Assembly: GCF_019720895.1 (NCBI RefSeq)
Contig: NZ_JAHKSH010000003.1
Location: 1 to 64,000, forward strand
DNA from: Microbacterium salitolerans
GTDB lineage: Bacteria > Actinomycetota > Actinomycetes > Actinomycetales > Microbacteriaceae
Direction: 5' to 3'
DNA: 64,000 bases
Below the pieces are notes generated by a model. It was not told the origin of the DNA and made no database searches. It saw nothing but the letters and a program-made list of their open reading frames with translations. Within the stretch, counting starts at the first letter, position 1; every line of letters begins with the position of its first letter. A program made the position numbers and the translations under genes. Below are positions 29,735 to 39,091 of this stretch, piece by piece.

Positions 29735-30594
29735 CAGAGCTCGCCGTCGACGGGATCCCCGTCGCGGTGACGTGCCGGGTACTGAAGCTCGCTCGCCAGC
29801 CGTACTACCGCTGGCTGAAGAGCCCAATCACCGAGGCTGAACTGACCGAGGCGTATCGCGCGAACGCGCTGTTCGACGCCCACCGGGACGACCCGGAGTT
29901 CGGGCACCGGTTCCTCGCCGACGAAGCTCGTAACGCCGGGGAGGCGATGTCGGACCGGACGGCGTGGAAGATCACCTCGCAAAACGGCTGGTGGTCGGCG
30001 TTCGGGAAGGAGAAGGCCCGCGGGGCGGGCAAGAGGCCTGGTCCGCCCGTGCACGACGATCTCGTGCAACGAGAGTTCGTCGCCGATGCGCCGAACCGGC
30101 TGTGGCTGACGGACATCACCGAGCACAAGACCGGCGAGGGCAAGCTCTACCTCTGCGCGATCAGGGACGCCTTCTCCGGCAAGATCGTCGGCTACTCGAT
30201 CGATTCGAGGATGAAGTCCCGCCTGGTCGTGAACGCCATCGACAACGCAGTCGCGTTGCGCGGTGACGTCGCCGGCTGTGTCGTTCACAGCGATAGAGGA
30301 AGCCAATTTCGCGCTCGGAAGACCGTCTGCGCGCTGGCCCGTCACAGCCTGGTCGGATCGATGGGCAGAGTCGGCGCGGCCGGCGACAACGCCGCGATGG
30401 AATCGTTCTTCAGTCTCCTGCAGAAGAACGTCCTCAACCGGCGATCCTGGGCGAGGCGCGAGCAGCTGCGCATCGCGATCGTGACGTGGATCGAACGCAC
30501 CTACCACCGGCGCAGGCGGCAGGCCCGTCTGGGGAAGTTGACCCCGGTCGAGTTCGAGGCCACGATGAGACCGCCCATGGCCCTCGCGGCCTGA
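29731..30594 (+). CDS. IS3-family transposase OrfB (DDE integrase)
   Basis: 287 aa from GTG 29731. HTH_21 region (FDAHRDDPEFGHRFLADEA), then the rve core: NRLWLTDITEHKTGEGKLYL (first Asp), VVHSDRGSQF (second Asp) and DNAAMESFFSLLQKNVL (Glu). Intact. Ends with an RQARLGKLTPVEFE tail typical of the family. Confidence 0.95.
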   Translation: MTELAVDGIPVAVTCRVLKLARQPYYRWLKSPITEAELTEAYRANALFDAHRDDPEFGHRFLADEARNAGEAMSDRTAWKITSQNGWWSAFGKEKARGAGKRPGPPVHDDLVQREFVADAPNRLWLTDITEHKTGEGKLYLCAIRDAFSGKIVGYSIDSRMKSRLVVNAIDNAVALRGDVAGCVVHSDRGSQFRARKTVCALARHSLVGSMGRVGAAGDNAAMESFFSLLQKNVLNRRSWARREQLRIAIVTWIERTYHRRRRQARLGKLTPVEFEATMRPPMALAA

Positions 30595-30784
30595 CTAACC
30601 CCTGTCACCTACCCGTTCAGCAGACCCGACGAGTGGGTGAAAATCCCGCATGTCTCTACTGATCAGCGACTCGGTGCTAACCATGCGACGCGAGGGGTGC
30701 AGTTGCTGTGCAGCGGTGGTGGCAAGGGCAGGTTGCAGTCCGTGATGAAGTCGTTGACTTGACCGGCGTCGCGACTCATCGCTG

Positions 30785-32137
30785 TTATCGTTCTGCTGGA
30801 CGGGCCTCGGCGGGTGCCGGTTTGGGGATGGCGAGGCTGACGGCTCCGGCTGCGGCAATGAGGATCATCATGGCGAAGAACACTGTTTGGTAGCCACCCC
30901 CGGTGGTGGGGAGTGTTGCGAGGGCGGCCAGTCCGATGGCTCCACCGAATTGCTTGCCGGTGTTCATCACTCCGGAGGCGGCCCCGGCATCCGCTGGTTC
31001 CACGCCGCTGGTCACGGCAGTAGCGAGGGGCGTGTTGAGCAGACCGCCGCCGATCCCGATGAGCAACGTTGGAGCCAGCAGCAGGGGCAGGCTGGTGCTG
31101 GCCATGGCGGCAGCCTGCGCGCCGAAGCCGAAGGCGGCGATCAGCGTGCCCGCCGCCGCGACTGCTCGCACCGAGTAGCGGCGTAGCAGCGCGGGAGCCG
31201 CCCAGGTGCTCACCGCGAGCATCGTCACCGTCAACGGCAGGAATGCCAGCCCCGTTGTCGCCGCCGAGTAGCTGTGCTCACGTTGCAGGATGAACGTGAG
31301 GAAGTACCAGATGGCTACCTGGAAGCACGCCCCGGCCAGCAGTGTCGCACCGTTGCCCGCCATGACTGCCCGGTTCCGCCACAACCGCAAGGGCACGAGC
31401 GGGCTCCGCGCTCTGCGCTGCTGAAAGATCAGCGCCAGCAGGAGGACGAGTCCGATGATTGCGGCAGTCACGGCCATGTTGATGGGTGCTCCGGGTTCCA
31501 GGCTGGAAACCGCCAGTGCTGCGGCGGTGAAGACCCCGGTGACGAACACCGCACCCAGGAAATCGACGCTCCCGCGAGGCTCGCCGCTGAGCCGCCTCCT
31601 GAGCGCGTAAGCGCCCACTGCGGTGATGACGCCGATGGGAAGATTGATGAGCAGCACGGCCCGCCAGGTGACGTACTCGGTCAACACGCCGCTGAGGACG
31701 TTCCCAAGGCCGCCACCGGCCAGGCTCGCGCCCGTCCAGATCGCCACCGCGCGTACCCGCTGCGGCCCCTCTGGAAAGGTTACGGTCAGCAGCGTGAACG
31801 TCGCCGGGGATGCCGCCGCTGCGCATACTCCCTGCACGGCGCGAGCAGCGATCAGCACCGTGCCGTCAGGAGCGAGGCCGCCCACGACGCTCACAACCGT
31901 GAACAGCGCTACGCTCCACGCGAGTACTCGGGCAGCACCGAACGCATCCGCCAGTCTCGCCCCGGCCAGCAGGAACCCGGCGAACCCGACGGTGTACGCC
32001 AACGCCACCCACGCCGTGCCTGTCTCGTTCAAGCCCAGTTCGGTGCGGGTCGAAGGCAGGGCGACGTTCATCACCGAAGCGTCGAGGACGACGAGCACCT
32101 GCGTCACGCAGGCCACCCAGAGAACGATCTTCCGCAC
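30785..32137 (-). CDS. MFS drug-efflux permease (DHA2, 14-TM type)
   Basis: 450 aa from GTG 32137 with GGGGAGG 5 bp upstream. Opens VRKIVLWVACVTQVLVVLDASVMNVALPS (motif D1 of the QacA/EmrB group), followed by LADAFGAARVLAWSVALF (motif A) and about 14 hydrophobic helices; ends KPAPAEARPAER. Proton-driven export of toxic organic compounds, substrate unknown. It is divergent from a TetR repressor with two operators between them. No GGATCC and different codon flavour suggest it came with the island. Confidence 0.93.
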   Translation of the reverse strand: MRKIVLWVACVTQVLVVLDASVMNVALPSTRTELGLNETGTAWVALAYTVGFAGFLLAGARLADAFGAARVLAWSVALFTVVSVVGGLAPDGTVLIAARAVQGVCAAAASPATFTLLTVTFPEGPQRVRAVAIWTGASLAGGGLGNVLSGVLTEYVTWRAVLLINLPIGVITAVGAYALRRRLSGEPRGSVDFLGAVFVTGVFTAAALAVSSLEPGAPINMAVTAAIIGLVLLLALIFQQRRARSPLVPLRLWRNRAVMAGNGATLLAGACFQVAIWYFLTFILQREHSYSAATTGLAFLPLTVTMLAVSTWAAPALLRRYSVRAVAAAGTLIAAFGFGAQAAAMASTSLPLLLAPTLLIGIGGGLLNTPLATAVTSGVEPADAGAASGVMNTGKQFGGAIGLAALATLPTTGGGYQTVFFAMMILIAAAGAVSLAIPKPAPAEARPAER

Positions 32138-32152
32138 GGGCACCTCCCCACT

Positions 32153-32184
32153 TGATACGTTCGTATCATGATACGATTGTATCA
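32153..32184. promoter_or_regulatory. twin TetR operators
   Basis: Two abutting 16-bp palindromes, TGATACGTTCGTATCA (32153-32168) and TGATACGATTGTATCA (32169-32184), exactly between the MFS pump (16 bp away) and the TetR gene (22 bp away). Confidence 0.88.
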
Positions 32185-32206
32185 GCGGCAAGTGAGAGAC
32201 GGAGGA

Positions 32207-32767
32207 ATGAACGAACCAGACAGAATCGACCAGATCGTCAGTGCGGTGGAGCGGATCGTCTCGCGTGACGGCGTGCAAACGGTCTCGATGCGGGCCGTCG
32301 CCGCCGAAGCCGGGGTATCTCTGCGGCTGGTGCAGTACTACGGCAAGACCAAGCAGGACCTGCTCACCACGGCACTGCACCGCCTGTCCGAGCGCAGCGT
32401 GCAGCACTGGCAAGACTCGCTCGCTTCCTCGGGCGACTCTCCCCGTCACGCGCTCGAAGCGTTCCTCGTGGCCGCACTGCCGCTCGACGAGGAACGCCGG
32501 GCATTCCACCGCTTCGGTGTCTCGCTGGAGCAACTCGCCATCACCGAAACGCACGGCATCCGCGTCATCTACCAAGAGCACCTGAGCCAACTCGCCGCCG
32601 TGATCGCCCCGTACATTCACGCCACTACCCGCGATGCCGATATCGACCTGGCCTACGAGTTGCTGGCGTTCGCGCACGGTCTGGGGAGCCTCGTCATGAC
32701 CGGCACCCTCACCGACGCCCAAGCGCACTCACTCATCGCCGGATACCTCGACCGCATTCACGCTTAG
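32207..32767 (+). CDS. TetR/AcrR-family regulator of the divergent pump
   Basis: 186 aa from ATG 32207 (GGAGG just upstream; ATG 32168 lies inside the operator and is unlikely). HTH: RIVSRDGVQTVSMRAVAAEAGVSLRLVQYYGKTKQDLL; C-terminal TetR_C_6-like domain. Most likely represses itself and the MFS pump via the twin operators. Confidence 0.92.
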   Translation: MNEPDRIDQIVSAVERIVSRDGVQTVSMRAVAAEAGVSLRLVQYYGKTKQDLLTTALHRLSERSVQHWQDSLASSGDSPRHALEAFLVAALPLDEERRAFHRFGVSLEQLAITETHGIRVIYQEHLSQLAAVIAPYIHATTRDADIDLAYELLAFAHGLGSLVMTGTLTDAQAHSLIAGYLDRIHA

Positions 32768-32978
32768 TATTTCCGTCGCGCACGACTCAACGAGAGTCCC
32801 ACGTCACCGAGCCCAGCGCTCTGCTTTCCATTCTGACCCTGCTGGCGTGCCCGATGAGCCACGCCAGGAGCCCGCCATTTCCCCCACACGTCTGGCACTA
32901 AGAGTGCGGGCCGCGCGCTGCGCGCGCACCTGACCCCCAAGACCGCCCCTCCTGCGACGGTCTCGGGGAGGGGCCGTC
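32768..32978. other. 211-bp intergenic region, candidate oriT of the adjacent relaxase
   Basis: Contains a GC palindrome GCGCGC-TGCG-CGCGC near 32911-32925 and an inverted repeat GCCCCTCC (32945-32952) with GGAGGGGC-type sequence at 32967-32974. The right arm includes the relaxase ribosome site GGGGAGGGG. Position directly before a MobF gene is where an oriT is often found. No nic site could be assigned. Confidence 0.35.
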
Positions 32979-35900
32979 GTGGTGATGACCATCCGGGTCA
33001 TGTCGTCCGGCAAGGGCTACGAATACCTGCTGAAATCGGTCGTCGTCGGTGACGGCGACCGCGAGATGAGCAGCCCGCTGACCCGGTACTACACCGAGAC
33101 CGGGAACCCGCCCGGAACGTGGGTCGGCACCGGCCTGATGAGCCTCGACGACGGACGCACGCCAGCATTAGCCGAGGGTGACACCGTGACCGAGGAACAC
33201 CTGGCCCGACTGCTCGGTGACGGCATCCACCCCGTCACCGGCGAGAAGCTCGGCAAGAGGTTCCCCTCGCTGCAACCCCCACGCGAGCGGATTGCGGTCC
33301 GCGTTGCACGACTCGACCCCGACTTGAGAGGCGAGGCACGGGCAGCGGCTGCGCAGCGCATCCGTGAGGAAGAGGTTGCGAAGATGCCGCGCACCGCCGT
33401 TGCAGGGTTCGACTTGACGTTCTCACCGCCGAAGTCGGTCAGCGCGATCTGGGGCGTGGCCGACGCGGGCACGCAAACGCTGATTGCGCGGGCACATCAC
33501 GCCGCGATGCGAGACACGATCGCGTTGCTGGAAGATCGCGTTGCCGCAACCCGCGTCGGCGCGGGCGGTGTAGCGCAGATGCCGATCGTGGGGGTGATCG
33601 CCACGGCATTCGACCACTACGACTCCCGCGCCGCCGACCCGCAACTACATACCCATGTGGTCATGTCGAACAAGGTGCAGGGCGAGGACGGACGCTGGCG
33701 CACGCTCGACTCGCGCCGACTACACATGGCCGCTGTCGCTCTCTCGGAGTCGTACAACGCCTTTGTCACCGACCACACCGCACGTCTGCTCGGGGTGACG
33801 TGGGTGCCTGTCGACCGGGGCAAAGACCGCAATACCGGGTGGGAGATCGAGGGTGTTCCGGCGGCGTTGATCGCGGAGTTCTCCCGACGCACCACCGGAG
33901 GCAGCGACGGCGGGGAGGGCATTGAGCAGGTCAAGAACCAGCTGATCGAGCAGTACATCGCCGAGCACGGGCGGCAACCCTCGGCGGCGACGATTGCGAA
34001 GCTCCGACAGCAGGCGACCTTGGAGACCCGGCCCGAGAAAGAACTGCACTCGCTGGCCGACCTCACCGCCGACTGGCGGGCGCGTGCCGAGGTCGTGCTC
34101 GGGGGGACGCACCCACTTGGGCGCAGTATCTGATCGACCAGGCTGCGACCGAAGCCCGGCTCCGCGCAGACGATCTCAGACTGGAGCAGATCGAGGATCT
34201 CGCCGCAGTGGTGCTGATGGAGGTAGCGAACCGGCGCGCAACCTGGGGGCGATGGAACTTGCACGCGGAGACGATGCGGCAGATCATGGGCGTCCGTTTC
34301 GCCACCACCGATGACCGTATCCGGGTGCTCGATCAGATCGTCGCGCACGCCGAAGCCGAATCGCTCCGGCTCACCCCGGACTACGACCGCGCCGTACCCG
34401 CCCATTACGTTGACGGCGAGGCCAACACGTTCCAACCGGTCGATCAGATCGCCTACTCCAGCCAAGACATTCTTGACGCCGAACAGCGCATACTCGACCA
34501 CAGCCAGCGCACCGGCGGGCCAGCGCTGACGGCGCGGCTCGTCGGACGTCACACCTCACGCAAGATCGAGGGCGTCCGGCTTGACCCCGACCAGGCCGTT
34601 GCCATCACCCGCATCGCCCGCTCCGGGCTGACCCTCGATCTACTTGTCGGCCCTGCTGGGTCTGGGAAAACCACGGCACTGCGTGCCCTGCATCGGGCCT
34701 GGACCGCGGCGTACGCGCGTAACTCGGTGATTGGTCTCGCACCCTCGGCGGCTGCCGCCGAGGTACTCGGCGACTCTCTCGGCGTGCGGGCAGAGAACAC
34801 CGCGAAGTTCCTCTACGAGCACCACCACGGACGCTGGAACCTCCAAGCGGGGCAACTCGTGCTCGTAGACGAGTCCGCCCTCGCCGGAACTCTCGCGCTC
34901 GATCGCATCACCGCGCACGCCGCCGGGGCCGGAGCCAAGGTCGTGCTCATCGGCGACGGGGCGCAGCTGAACGCAGTCGAAACCGGGGGTGCGTTCGGGA
35001 TGCTCGTCCGCCACCGCGATCAGGTTCCCGAACTCACCCATGTGCGCCGCTTCGCCAACGAATGGGAGAAGACCGCCAGCCTCGGCCTGCGACACGGAAA
35101 CACGGATGCGCTCGACGAGTACCAGGAACGCGGGAGACTTCTCGACGGTGACCCCGAGACGATGCTCGATGCGATCTACGAGGCATGGCGCAGCGACCGC
35201 GACGACGGCCTGCGCACACTGATGATCGCGGGCACCGGCGAGATGGTCGCCCAACTCAACGAACGTGCCCGCGCCGATCTGATCGAAGCCGGGCGCGTCG
35301 AGGCTGACGGTCTGCGTCTGCACGATGGCACCATCGCAGGCGTTGGCGATCTCGTCGTCACCCGCCTGAACGACCGCCGACTGTCCACCGGCAAAGCGTG
35401 GGTCAAGAACGGCGACCGCTGGCAAGTCACCCGCCGCTACGACGACGGTTCCCTTGCCGTGCGCCGGTTGGGGCGCGGCGACCAGCCGCACGGCACGGCA
35501 CTCGTGCTGCCTGCGAAGTACGTGCATGAAGGACTCGAACTCGGCTACGCCTCCACTGCTCACCGCGCACAAGGAGCCAGCGTTGACACCGCGCACGCGC
35601 TCGTCGATCCGGAACTCTCGTCGCGGGAGTTGTTCTACGTGGCGATGACGCGCGGTAGGCACCGCAACCACGCCTATGTGATCGTGCCCGACCCGCACGA
35701 GGTCGAGGCGCATCTTCACCAGCCCGTGCCGCTGACTCTGACAGACCGGCTCGCCAAGGTGCTCGCGCGCAGCGACGCCGACCTCTCCGCCACCGAAACC
35801 CTGATGTTCGAGGTAGACCGTCACGCCTCGCTGTCCACGCTGCTGGCCGAGTACGACGTGCTCGCCCGCGAAGCGCAGATCGACCGCTGGGCGGCACTAC

Positions 35901-36544
35901 TTAATGTTGCGCCGTTCCCCGAGAACGTGGCCGATGACGTGTTCACAAGCCCCTACTACGAGCACTTGGAGAGCGCACTCGCACGTCACGAGGCAGCCGG
36001 CCATCTTGCAGCGGTCGCACTCACTGCACTCGCGCCGAGGATCATGCCGGGCGATGACCAGGCCGACCCCGCCGCGCAGTTGGCCGACATGGTCGACCAA
36101 GCCACTCAGAAGCTCCGACCCGGCAAGCGAACCAGGGCACGAGTCGCTGGACTCATCCCGGTGCCTGCCGCGCCGATCGCAGACGACATGCAGACCGCGC
36201 TCGCTCAGCGGCAGGTACTCATCGAGGCTGCCACGCGTCGCGCGCTGCGTAGCGCGGTTGACGCTGGCGAGGGCTGGGCCAAGCAGCTCGGTCCGATTCC
36301 CAGGGAGCGGCGCGCGCGAACCACGTGGGTCGCGCACGCCAGTACCATCGCCCTGTACCGGCACCGCTACGAGATCACCGGCCGGGCGCCTCTGGGCAAC
36401 CCGAACAGGATCACCAAGGCCGCGCAGGCAGCGGAGCACCGCACCGCATCCGCCGCGCTCCGTCGAGTACAGTCCATCGGGGAGCTGATCTCCGAGGGCC
36501 GACCCGAGGTCGTGCCGCGGGTCGATCGAGCACGGCGCCTGTGA
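32979..36544 (+). pseudogene. MobF (TraA/TrwC-type) relaxase-helicase, frameshifted
   Basis: Two parts of one protein of about 1,190 residues. Part 1 (GTG 32979 to 34133): relaxase domain with YYTETGNPPGTWVGTGL, GFDLTFSPPKSVSAIWGVAD and the His triad ADPQLHTHVVMSNK. Part 2 (in frame from about 34105, first ATG at 34220): superfamily I helicase with GPAGSGKTTALRAL, LVDESAL, LIGDGAQLNAVETGG, TAHRAQGASVDTAHAL and FYVAMTRGRHRNHAY. The frames shift at a six-G run (34099-34104); one more G would join them. Either a true mutation, a sequencing error or a phase-variable tract. Nicks plasmid/ICE DNA at oriT for conjugation. Confidence 0.92.
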
Positions 36545-36747
36545 AGGTTGGCGGGGCGGAGCCATCGACGAGAAGCGCAACCGAGCACTTCATATGCCGG
36601 CGATGAACTTACTCTCTGCGGCCAGCCAGAGCCTCCCTGTAGCGCCTCACCGTCAGGGCTGTAGCGTCTTCTCTGAACGAGGCGCTTGGGCGCGCGGACG
36701 GACCGATTCCACGCACCACCGGCTGAACATGTTGCGCAGAGAATAGG
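36545..36747. other. junction between relaxase and hsdR fragment
   Basis: 203 bp with no gene; probably a deletion scar between two unrelated island segments. Confidence 0.4.
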
Positions 36748-38190
36748 TCAATCGACGAGGTAGTGCACTTCGGCGTATGCGACGGTGGAGTCGTATGGCT
36801 CGCCGACTGGCTTCAACCGGTACTTTCGAAACACCGCTGCGGCTGCCCGACGAAGAGCCCTTCCTCGTGCCTCGGCATTGTCATACCGAGCTGCGAGTGT
36901 GTGCCTGACCACCTGGTCGATCTCCTCGGCCAGTCTTCGCTCGGTGACGGACAGCCCCTTCGGCGGGTGATCAGCGATAATGCGCGACAAGACACCGACG
37001 TGGTCATCGTCGACGACAACAACTTCATCCGGCTTCTTCTGAGCGTCGACCACAGTCTGGGCGATCTTCAAGGCTTCGGTCAGGAACTCCAGCGCGTCGG
37101 AGGCGCCCTGGATGATGCGTTCACGCAGGTCCCGCAACCACTCTGCGAGCGCCACGTACTTCACTGAATGCTCGTCGACTCCTTCGTCGAGGGCTGCCTT
37201 GACACGGTCGAGGATCTCCTTCGCAGTCGGCCGCTTCTCGTCTACCTCATCAACCTCATCGGGTTTTTTCACTAAGTCCATCAGGTTCCGTAGTACACGA
37301 AGACCTTGTGCGTCCAGAGTCAGCGACTCCTCCTGGGAGGCAGCGACCTCGAAGGAGTGGACGTTGGCGTTGATGATGTCGAGCACCATCGGTCCACGTT
37401 CGGCGAGTCGCTCCTTGCGCTCCGTTTCCGTCGCCTTCTTGAAGAGCGTCATGTAGACGGAGCCGAAGAGAGCGAACGAGTCCCGGTAGCGGTCGACTCG
37501 CTTGTCGGTGGAGATATACGGGAAGAGCCGCGACAGCATGAGGTAGTCGTGCTTGAACGTCTCGGCCGCTGCATCGTCGGCCTCAAGGAAGGTAGAGATG
37601 GTCCGCACCGAGTCGTACGAGTTGCTGTTGATGTTGAGACCATCGGCGTCGGCAAGGAGATCCTCTATGCGCGCGAACGTCTCGCGGAACTCGGCGACGA
37701 GATCATCGTAATCGTCGATGAATAGGCGGCCCGCGGGCGACTGACCCTTCGACGTCGGGTCTATGACGGCGGTTTGTACCTCATTCGCCAGGCCGATGTG
37801 ATCCACCACGGCGCCGCGCGGCTTCACGTAGCCGCTGACCGGGGAGACCCAGGTTCGGTTGGGTCGGGTGATCGTCTGGAAGAGCGTGTGAGCCTTCAAC
37901 GGCTTATCGAGGTACAGGACGCCTTCGTTCGGGGCATCGAATCCCGTCATCAACTTCGCGGTGACCACCAGGAACGACAGCGGGCTCTCCGGTGCAAGGA
38001 AACGACGCTTCTGGTTCTCCTCCTGCACCTCACTCAGTCGGTAAGGACGCATAGCAGGGTCTTCGTCCTTGGCGTCCGAGACCGAGATGTTGACCTCGGC
38101 GGAGATCGCCTCGTGGCGCGGCTTGCCGTCCTTGCCGAGGACGTTCTTCAAGACCTGCTTGACCTCGTAGCCGCTCTGTGTTCGCGACAT
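36748..38190 (-). pseudogene. hsdR: type I restriction enzyme R subunit (HsdR), C-terminal fragment
   Basis: 480 residues from ATG 38190. Opens in the second RecA-like helicase domain: SPLSFLVVTAKLMTGFDAP (motif V) and LFQTITRPNRTW (motif VI), then the C-terminal coupling domain (EILDRVKAALDEGVDEHSVKYV and following). The nuclease domain, helicase motifs I-IV, HsdM and HsdS are absent, so it cannot restrict DNA. Family length is normally about 1,000 aa. The break lies within 38190-38220. Confidence 0.9.
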
Positions 38191-38211
38191 GTTCGTGAGA
38201 CAGAGGAAGTA

Positions 38212-38460
38212 CTACTGCTTAGTGGTCAGGCGAGGAAAGCCCTTCGTGCGGACCAGGTGCTCGTCCAGTTCTCTCCACACCCAACCCGGCGGCGCGCTGA
38301 AGATGTCGTCCAGGCTGATCGCAGTCCGCTGAGGCACGTGACGCCAGAGCGCCGGCAACCAAAAGGTCGAGAACTCGACACCACAGTGGTCGCTCCGGGC
38401 GGCGGTGAGTCGAAGCCGAAGGCGACCTCCGTATGCGTCCCTCGGGGAGTCATACTCCAC
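38212..38460 (-). pseudogene. unrecognised gene fragment fused upstream of the hsdR relic
   Basis: An 82-codon frame (start ATG 38460) containing CGVEFSTFWLPALWRHVPQRTA and PPGWVWRELDEHLVRTKGFPRLTTKQ. Protein-like composition, with Trp-rich stretches, but no family recognised. It ends 22 bp before the hsdR fragment opens, so this is probably another deletion junction. A further short frame (38476-38664) upstream is equally unassignable. Confidence 0.3.
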
Positions 38461-38837
38461 GCCGCCTTTGGCGAGTTAGCGGGTCGTCTCGCGATGCAGC
38501 TCACGGATCAGGTCGCCGACGTGTTTGCTGCCGAGGTCGAGCGCTGCCGCACTCGATGAGATGTACACACTCGTGTAGTTGTTCAGCGAGTGCACAGTGA
38601 AAGCGGGACCTGTTGTGCCGGTGGGTACTTCGGACCTGCTGCTCATGTTCCGATATCGTCCCACATCGAGTGTCCCACTTTGAGGAAGTCGGCTACTCGA
38701 TCGGAGACGTCGCGGTCCTGCTGTCGCAGCCTTGTGATCGGCTGCCCCTGTTGCGTTCCCGCGCTGACCACAGACCCGCCCCGCAACGACTGCCAGTCCA
38801 TCGGTGAGAGTCCAGTGTTCGCTTGGATCACGACGTC
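38461..38837. other. no supportable gene
   Basis: Mixed, lower-GC sequence between the gene fragment and the tandem repeat. The minus-strand frame 38476-38664 (62 codons) has no ribosome site and I see no family motif in it. Confidence 0.4.
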
Positions 38838-38933
38838 AGTCCCTCATCTGCGTCCGCATCGTCATCCGAAGTCCCTCATTTGCGTCCGCATCGTCATCCG
38901 AAGTCCCTCATCTGCGTCCGCATCGTCATCCGA
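38838..38933. repeat. three tandem copies of a 32-bp unit
   Basis: AGTCCCTCATCTGCGTCCGC plus ATCGTCATCCGA, three times (38838-38869, 38870-38901, 38902-38933); unit 2 has one T for C. The third unit runs into the resolvase relic and corresponds to the part of that gene encoding the end of its recognition helix. 32 is not a multiple of three, so the repeats do not extend the protein in frame. Confidence 0.95.
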
Positions 38934-39053
38934 TGCACGTCGAAGCGCCGACAGCCCGCGACCACGTTCTCGCCATTGCGGGGCGATTCAGATAACGCCT
39001 ACTTGGCTCTCCGTCAGCGGTGCTCTAGTTCGTCTCCTAGGGTTTGTGGCAGT
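38894..39053 (-). pseudogene. resolvase C-terminal HTH relic, copy A
   Basis: Minus-strand reading RRTRAPLTESQVGVI, a stop and a frameshift, then GENVVAGCRRFDVHRMTMRTQMRDF and a stop. It parallels copy B at 49567-49728 (RRRARTPLTERQVEAIRTVR ... RFDVHRMTVWTHTR) base by base. This is the DNA-binding tail of a small serine resolvase/invertase; the catalytic domain is absent. Confidence 0.75.
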
Positions 39054-39091
39054 CCCGACGTGTCGAACTGCCGTGACCGATATCATCCAGT

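Larger units (their letters stand above)
29344..30628 (+). mobile_element. IS3-family insertion sequence
   Basis: About 1.28 kb with inverted ends: GGGTCTGCTGAACGG(A/G)TAGGTGACA at the left (29345-) and its complement at the right (to 30627), one mismatch in 25. It carries overlapping orfA and orfB. No clear 3-bp target duplication is visible at the edges, so flanking DNA may have been rearranged after insertion. It disrupts the serine recombinase gene. Confidence 0.92.

Noticed and set aside
29334-30654. CCCGCATGTC on both sides of the IS3 element as a 10-bp target duplication
   Set aside because: The right copy lies 17 bp away from the IS end and IS3-family elements make 3-5 bp duplications, so I treat it as chance.
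38838-38933. Three tandem 32-bp repeats as a CRISPR array
   Set aside because: The units abut with no spacers and are explained as duplication of a resolvase tail; no cas genes are near.
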